Shown here piece after piece: positions 5,656 to 8,401 of a DNA stretch of 8,401 bases; positions within the stretch are counted from its first letter, which is position 1, and each line of letters starts with the position of its first letter. The position numbers were made by a program, and so were the translations under genes. The stretch lies in NCBI GenBank assembly GCA_023128195.1, contig JAGMEL010000004.1, forward strand, positions 1 to 8,401, read 5' to 3'. The stretch is from Caldifarciminota bacterium (GTDB lineage: Bacteria > Hydrothermota > Tepidihabitantia > SM23-42). Below the pieces are notes generated by a model. The model was not told the DNA's origin, ran no database searches, and was given only the letters and a program-made list of their open reading frames with translations.

Positions 5656-6609
5656 GTGAAATTTCCAAAGGGGAAACCAATATTAGAGAGTACACGGTTA
5701 GAATTTATCAACTTAGATAATGTTTTGAGTGCTTCTAAGAGAGAACGGGCACATCGTATTTCCGGATATATATTAATAATCTATCCCGACGTGGTGGAGT
5801 TGATATTTTTAAAAGAAGGAGAATCATTTAATGCCGCAAGAATAAGCCAAAAAGAACGTAAAATCATACCTATAAGTGAGGTTATTGAGAAGGCAAATAA
5901 AAATGCTACGTCTGGAATTATATCAGAATATGTTACTGATGAAATACTTCTCAGTTTAATGATTACTTCAATTACTACAGATCCGGTAAAGGCAAATGTT
6001 GATTTTTCCAGACTGCAACCAAAAATATTTATAGATAAATTGAAAACAACAGGATTCAACGGTTTTATCTGGATAAAATCAGGGGTGGACGAATCTTTCG
6101 TCCATTTTCACGAAGGTAATATAACAGGCTGTTACGCTGCTGGCAGTGCTGAAAAATTGACAGGTGATGAAGTCATCAGCTTTATATCTAAGCCGAATCT
6201 TAACATTTCAATTTTCGACCATATCGAAGATACTATAATTACGCAGGCGACGCCTGCACAAGTTAGTATGTTCTGTAAGATATTCTCTTCATTACTGAAA
6301 GGTTATGCTCAACCTATGGGTAATGTTCTGGTTTTGAGAGCATTTATGAGTTCAAAATCGATTGTTCAGAAAGAATTTCCTTTCATAGAACAATTCATAA
6401 TTGAATCGGATTTAAGTATTAACGGAAAGATGGTTGTTGAACCAAAATTATTTGCTCAAGGTATGGCAAGATGGTTCGATCTTATTCATGAATCTTTTTC
6501 TACCTTTTTAGGAAAAGAGAGTACAGTGATTGCAAAGAAAGTGTTGAATGATTATCGTTACGCTTTAAAATCAATATACTTCTTTGACTACACCAAAATA
6601 AAAATTTAA
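5656..6609 (+). CDS. Uncharacterised protein with two DUF4388-like modules
   Basis: A 317-residue soluble protein with no signal peptide or membrane segment; I do not recognise a named family for the whole chain. Two regions share a pattern. Residues about 37-61 read GYILIIYP...VELIFLKEGE..NAA, and residues about 135-162 read GFIWIK...ESFVHFHEGNITGCYAA. This glycine, alternating hydrophobics, then FxxGxIxxA arrangement is that of DUF4388 (PATAN-type) domains, which often sit in signalling and gliding-motility proteins. The rest of module 2 (to about 187, SIFD) fits the family end. The C-terminus (200-317) looks helical. GTG at 5656 is the first possible start, since an in-frame TAA lies at 5650-5652. 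It heads an operon with rsmI, whose ATG overlaps its TAA (TAATG). A regulatory or scaffold role is inference only. Confidence 0.8.
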   Translation: MKFPKGKPILESTRLEFINLDNVLSASKRERAHRISGYILIIYPDVVELIFLKEGESFNAARISQKERKIIPISEVIEKANKNATSGIISEYVTDEILLSLMITSITTDPVKANVDFSRLQPKIFIDKLKTTGFNGFIWIKSGVDESFVHFHEGNITGCYAAGSAEKLTGDEVISFISKPNLNISIFDHIEDTIITQATPAQVSMFCKIFSSLLKGYAQPMGNVLVLRAFMSSKSIVQKEFPFIEQFIIESDLSINGKMVVEPKLFAQGMARWFDLIHESFSTFLGKESTVIAKKVLNDYRYALKSIYFFDYTKIKI

Positions 6610-7274
6610 TGCCCCTTTATATTGTGGCAACACCAATCGGCAACTTAGAAGACATCACGATAAGGGCAATTAACACACTGCGCGAAGTTGATTTAATCTG
6701 CTGCGAAGACACGCGGCGCGCCAGAATTTTGTTGAACAAATATGATATAAGAAAAAAGCTGGTTTCCTATCACGACCACAATGAAAAAAGGAGGTTACCC
6801 CAACTTATAATGCTTTTACAGAACGGAAAAAAGGTTGCGCTGATTTGCAATGCAGGTATGCCTTTAATCTCAGATCCAGGGTATGTCCTTGTTCAGGAAG
6901 CATTTGCTAAGGATATCCAGGTGTTAGTCATCCCTGGCCCTTCCGCGGTCACCGCTGCCGTAGCCTTGTCTGGCTTACCGGTTAGCACTTTCATCTTTGA
7001 GGGTTTTCTGCCTAAGAAAGCGGGACGCCGGAAGAAAAAGTTGGAGGCGCTGAAGACCGAGAAGAGGACTGTTGTGTTCTTTGAGTCTCCAGTACGCATC
7101 AAAAGGCTCTTGGGGGAATTACTGGATGTTGTCGGTGACCGACAGATTGCGCTATGTCGTGAGTTGACAAAATACCATGAGGAAGTACAGCGCGCCAGGA
7201 TAAGGGAGGTGCTCGATAGAATGCCTATTCTAAAGGGCGAGTTCACTATTGTCCTGGAGGGTGCTGATGCATAA
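6609..7274 (+). CDS. rsmI: 16S rRNA 2'-O-ribose C1402 methyltransferase RsmI
   Basis: A 221-residue SAM-dependent tetrapyrrole-methylase-fold enzyme that 2'-O-methylates C1402 in helix 44 at the ribosomal decoding site. The N-terminal signature YIVATPIGNLEDIT (residues 4-17), EDTRRAR (33-39), VIPGPSAVTAA (107-117), FEGFLPKKAGRRKK (130-143) and CRELTKYHEE (183-192) are all family motifs. Two oddities stand out. The normally conserved SDAGTPLISDPG loop reads CNAGMPLISDPG (80-91), so Asp is Asn and Thr is Met. The protein also stops after KGEFTIVLEG, lacking the extra C-terminal domain of about 60 residues found in E. coli RsmI. The start overlaps the upstream stop (TAATG) with no Shine-Dalgarno site, implying coupled translation. 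Base composition is markedly more GC-rich (about 50-55% in the 60-nt blocks I counted) than the gene before it. Confidence 0.95.
   Translation: MPLYIVATPIGNLEDITIRAINTLREVDLICCEDTRRARILLNKYDIRKKLVSYHDHNEKRRLPQLIMLLQNGKKVALICNAGMPLISDPGYVLVQEAFAKDIQVLVIPGPSAVTAAVALSGLPVSTFIFEGFLPKKAGRRKKKLEALKTEKRTVVFFESPVRIKRLLGELLDVVGDRQIALCRELTKYHEEVQRARIREVLDRMPILKGEFTIVLEGADA
7256..7260 (+). promoter_or_regulatory. Shine-Dalgarno site that sets the start of the phosphatidyltransferase gene
   Basis: GGAGG inside the end of rsmI precedes the ATG at 7267 with 6 nt spacing. It supports that ATG over the upstream in-frame TTG at 7249 and GTG at 7261. Confidence 0.75.
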
Positions 7275-7848
7275 AATAAAGGTCTTGGGCAGAAAATATT
7301 TTGTAAAGCCAATCGTATATATCCTCGTCAAAGTGAAAATACCCCCCAATATTGTTACGCTCATGAGTCTGCTTTTAGGTATAGTTGCATTCTTGTTTTA
7401 CTGGCAAGGTGCTTTCTGGGCAGGTGCAATATTTCTCTTCCTTTGTGGTATCTTTGACACGTTTGACGGCGAAATCGCGCGCCAAACAAATCGGGTGACC
7501 AAAATCGGCGGTTTTCTGGACTCCACAGTCGACCGCATAAATGAGTTTTTGATATATCTCGGATTATTCCTGTATTACTACACACACGAATCCTATGCTC
7601 TTTTCTGGGTATTCTTTGCTATGTTTGGATCTATGATGGTTAGCTATACAAGGGCAAGGGGAGAGGGGCTTGGGATTTCTCCACAGGTGGGTGTTTTCGA
7701 ACGATTTACCCGTTTTCTACTACTTATAATCGGTTCACTCTTGGGTCCAAATCTTATGATATACGTGCTCGTTATTCTGACCTTTGGAACCACTCAAACA
7801 ATGATACAACGCATTATCTATACTCATAAAAAATCTTTGAAAAATTGA
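7267..7848 (+). CDS. CDP-alcohol phosphatidyltransferase family membrane protein
   Basis: A 193-residue integral membrane enzyme that transfers a phosphatidyl (or similar) group from a CDP-linked donor to an alcohol, making phospholipid headgroups. The full catalytic motif is present: D64-x2-D67-G68-x2-A71-R72-x8-G81-x3-D85-x3-D89, which binds the metal ions and CDP. The N-terminal PPNIVT (26-31) is also typical. Several hydrophobic segments (about 29-45, 50-63, 93-106, 112-127, 147-158 and 163-176) fit the six-helix fold. The exact product (phosphatidylglycerol phosphate, phosphatidylinositol phosphate, or an archaetidylinositol-phosphate-like or di-myo-inositol-phosphate lipid) cannot be assigned. 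The ATG overlaps the end of rsmI by 8 nt and has GGAGG before it. It ends with TGA inside the TTGA that begins hflX. Confidence 0.9.
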   Translation: MHKIKVLGRKYFVKPIVYILVKVKIPPNIVTLMSLLLGIVAFLFYWQGAFWAGAIFLFLCGIFDTFDGEIARQTNRVTKIGGFLDSTVDRINEFLIYLGLFLYYYTHESYALFWVFFAMFGSMMVSYTRARGEGLGISPQVGVFERFTRFLLLIIGSLLGPNLMIYVLVILTFGTTQTMIQRIIYTHKKSLKN

Positions 7849-8401
7849 AAAGTAAAAATATTCTCTCTGAATCAACTAACGATAAAAGGGAAAAAGTTTT
7901 ACTCGTCGGCGTATCAGATTCAAAGAAAGAACGTTGGCAGATTGTTCAATCACTTGAAGAGCTTGCCAATTTGACCATAACTGCTGGCGGCGAGGTCATT
8001 GAGAATTTTATTCAAATTAGAAAACGGTTTGATCCAGCGACTTTGATTGGTATCGGAAAATCAAATGAATTGGCGCAGATTAGCCGAAGTTTCAAAATAG
8101 ATCTTATAATCTTTGATATTGAATTATCTGCAGCACAAATAAGAAATATTGAGAAGATAACCGATGTTCGTATAATCGACAGAACAATATTGATTCTCGA
8201 TATATTTTCAAAACACGCAAGAACAAAAGAAGCAAAAATACAGGTAGAATTAGCACAACTTGAATACCAGTTGCCAAGACTTGTTGGTGCACGTACAGAA
8301 TTCTCAAGGTTAGGAGGAGGTATTGGTACAAGAGGACCTGGTGAAAAAAAATTAGAAGTAGACCGTCGAAGGATTAAGCAACGTATTTCAACATTGAAAA
8401 A
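7845..8401 (+). CDS. hflX: GTPase HflX, 5' part (3' end outside window)
   Basis: The first 185 residues of HflX, a ribosome-associated GTPase that binds the 50S subunit and splits stalled or hibernating ribosomes. Visible are the N-terminal domain with RFDPATLIGIGKSNELAQI (residues 61-79), the DLIIFDIELSAAQIRNIEK stretch (86-104), IIDRTILILDIFSKHARTKEAK (110-131) and the glycine-rich signature GGGIGTRGPGEKKLEVDRRR (157-176). The G domain itself lies downstream. The frame has only one usable start, TTG at 7845, because an in-frame TAA sits at 7827-7829 and no ATG or GTG follows before conserved sequence. This TTG overlaps the preceding TGA by 4 nt (TTGA) and has no Shine-Dalgarno site, so translation is probably coupled. 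It is the fourth gene of the operon starting at 5656. Confidence 0.93.
   Translation, partial: MKSKNILSESTNDKREKVLLVGVSDSKKERWQIVQSLEELANLTITAGGEVIENFIQIRKRFDPATLIGIGKSNELAQISRSFKIDLIIFDIELSAAQIRNIEKITDVRIIDRTILILDIFSKHARTKEAKIQVELAQLEYQLPRLVGARTEFSRLGGGIGTRGPGEKKLEVDRRRIKQRISTLK

Noticed and set aside
5541..5720. A 59-codon plus-strand reading frame before and overlapping the gene at 5656
   Set aside because: It has no Shine-Dalgarno site, contains the promoter and dyad of the next gene, overlaps that gene in another frame and matches no family I know.
7249..7266. A longer phosphatidyltransferase starting at TTG 7249
   Set aside because: The ATG at 7267 has GGAGG at 6 nt spacing and gives the expected N-terminus; the extra residues would only repeat the overlap with rsmI.

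Overview
This AT-rich window comes from a bacterium, most likely an anaerobe. It carries bacterial housekeeping genes (recO, mnmA, a cysteine desulfurase, rsmI, hflX), promoters of the sigma-70 type, and the end of a ferredoxin-dependent 2-oxoacid oxidoreductase (iorAB). That enzyme family is typical of anaerobic, amino-acid-fermenting or thermophilic bacteria and archaea. The combination with a THEP1-type NTPase and a CDP-alcohol phosphatidyltransferase would suit an uncultured candidate-phylum bacterium (WOR-3/Stahlbacteria-like). That placement is a guess, because nothing in the window is a phylogenetic marker I can score.

Layout. (1) Positions 1-1652, plus strand: the 3' part of iorA, overlapping iorB. 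(2) Positions 1653-1820: an intergenic region holding a 107-nt element bounded by 11-bp perfect inverted repeats, then a full-consensus promoter (TTGACA, 16 nt, TATAAT) ending 5 nt before the recO ATG. (3) Positions 1821-3101, plus strand: recO and a THEP1-like NTPase. (4) Positions 3102-3237: a convergent intergenic region with two AT-rich hairpins. (5) Positions 3238-5504, minus strand: an iscS/nifS-type cysteine desulfurase followed by mnmA. Together these make a sulfur-relay pair for tRNA 2-thiouridine synthesis, read from a promoter at 5527-5554. (6) Positions 5505-5655: a divergent promoter region with a 21-bp dyad. (7) Positions 5656-8401, plus strand: a compact operon of an unrecognised protein with two DUF4388-like modules, rsmI, a CDP-alcohol phosphatidyltransferase, and the start of hflX. 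All of its internal junctions overlap.

How the parts work together. The desulfurase would pass sulfur to MnmA for U34 thiolation. RsmI and HflX both act on the ribosome (16S rRNA methylation and ribosome rescue or splitting). The IorAB enzyme would oxidise aryl pyruvates to acyl-CoA and reduce ferredoxin.

Most interesting signals. Two plus-strand transcription units, recO and the gene at 5656, have promoters with identical geometry: 33 nt from the first T of the -35 to the start codon. This predicts leaderless mRNAs. The desulfurase gene, by contrast, has a normal short leader with a Shine-Dalgarno site. Other points are the inverted-repeat element before recO, the two-module unknown protein, the promoter dyad, short tandem repeats that overlap stop codons inside operons, and an altered motif in RsmI. 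I did not find a clear novel defence or mobile system.
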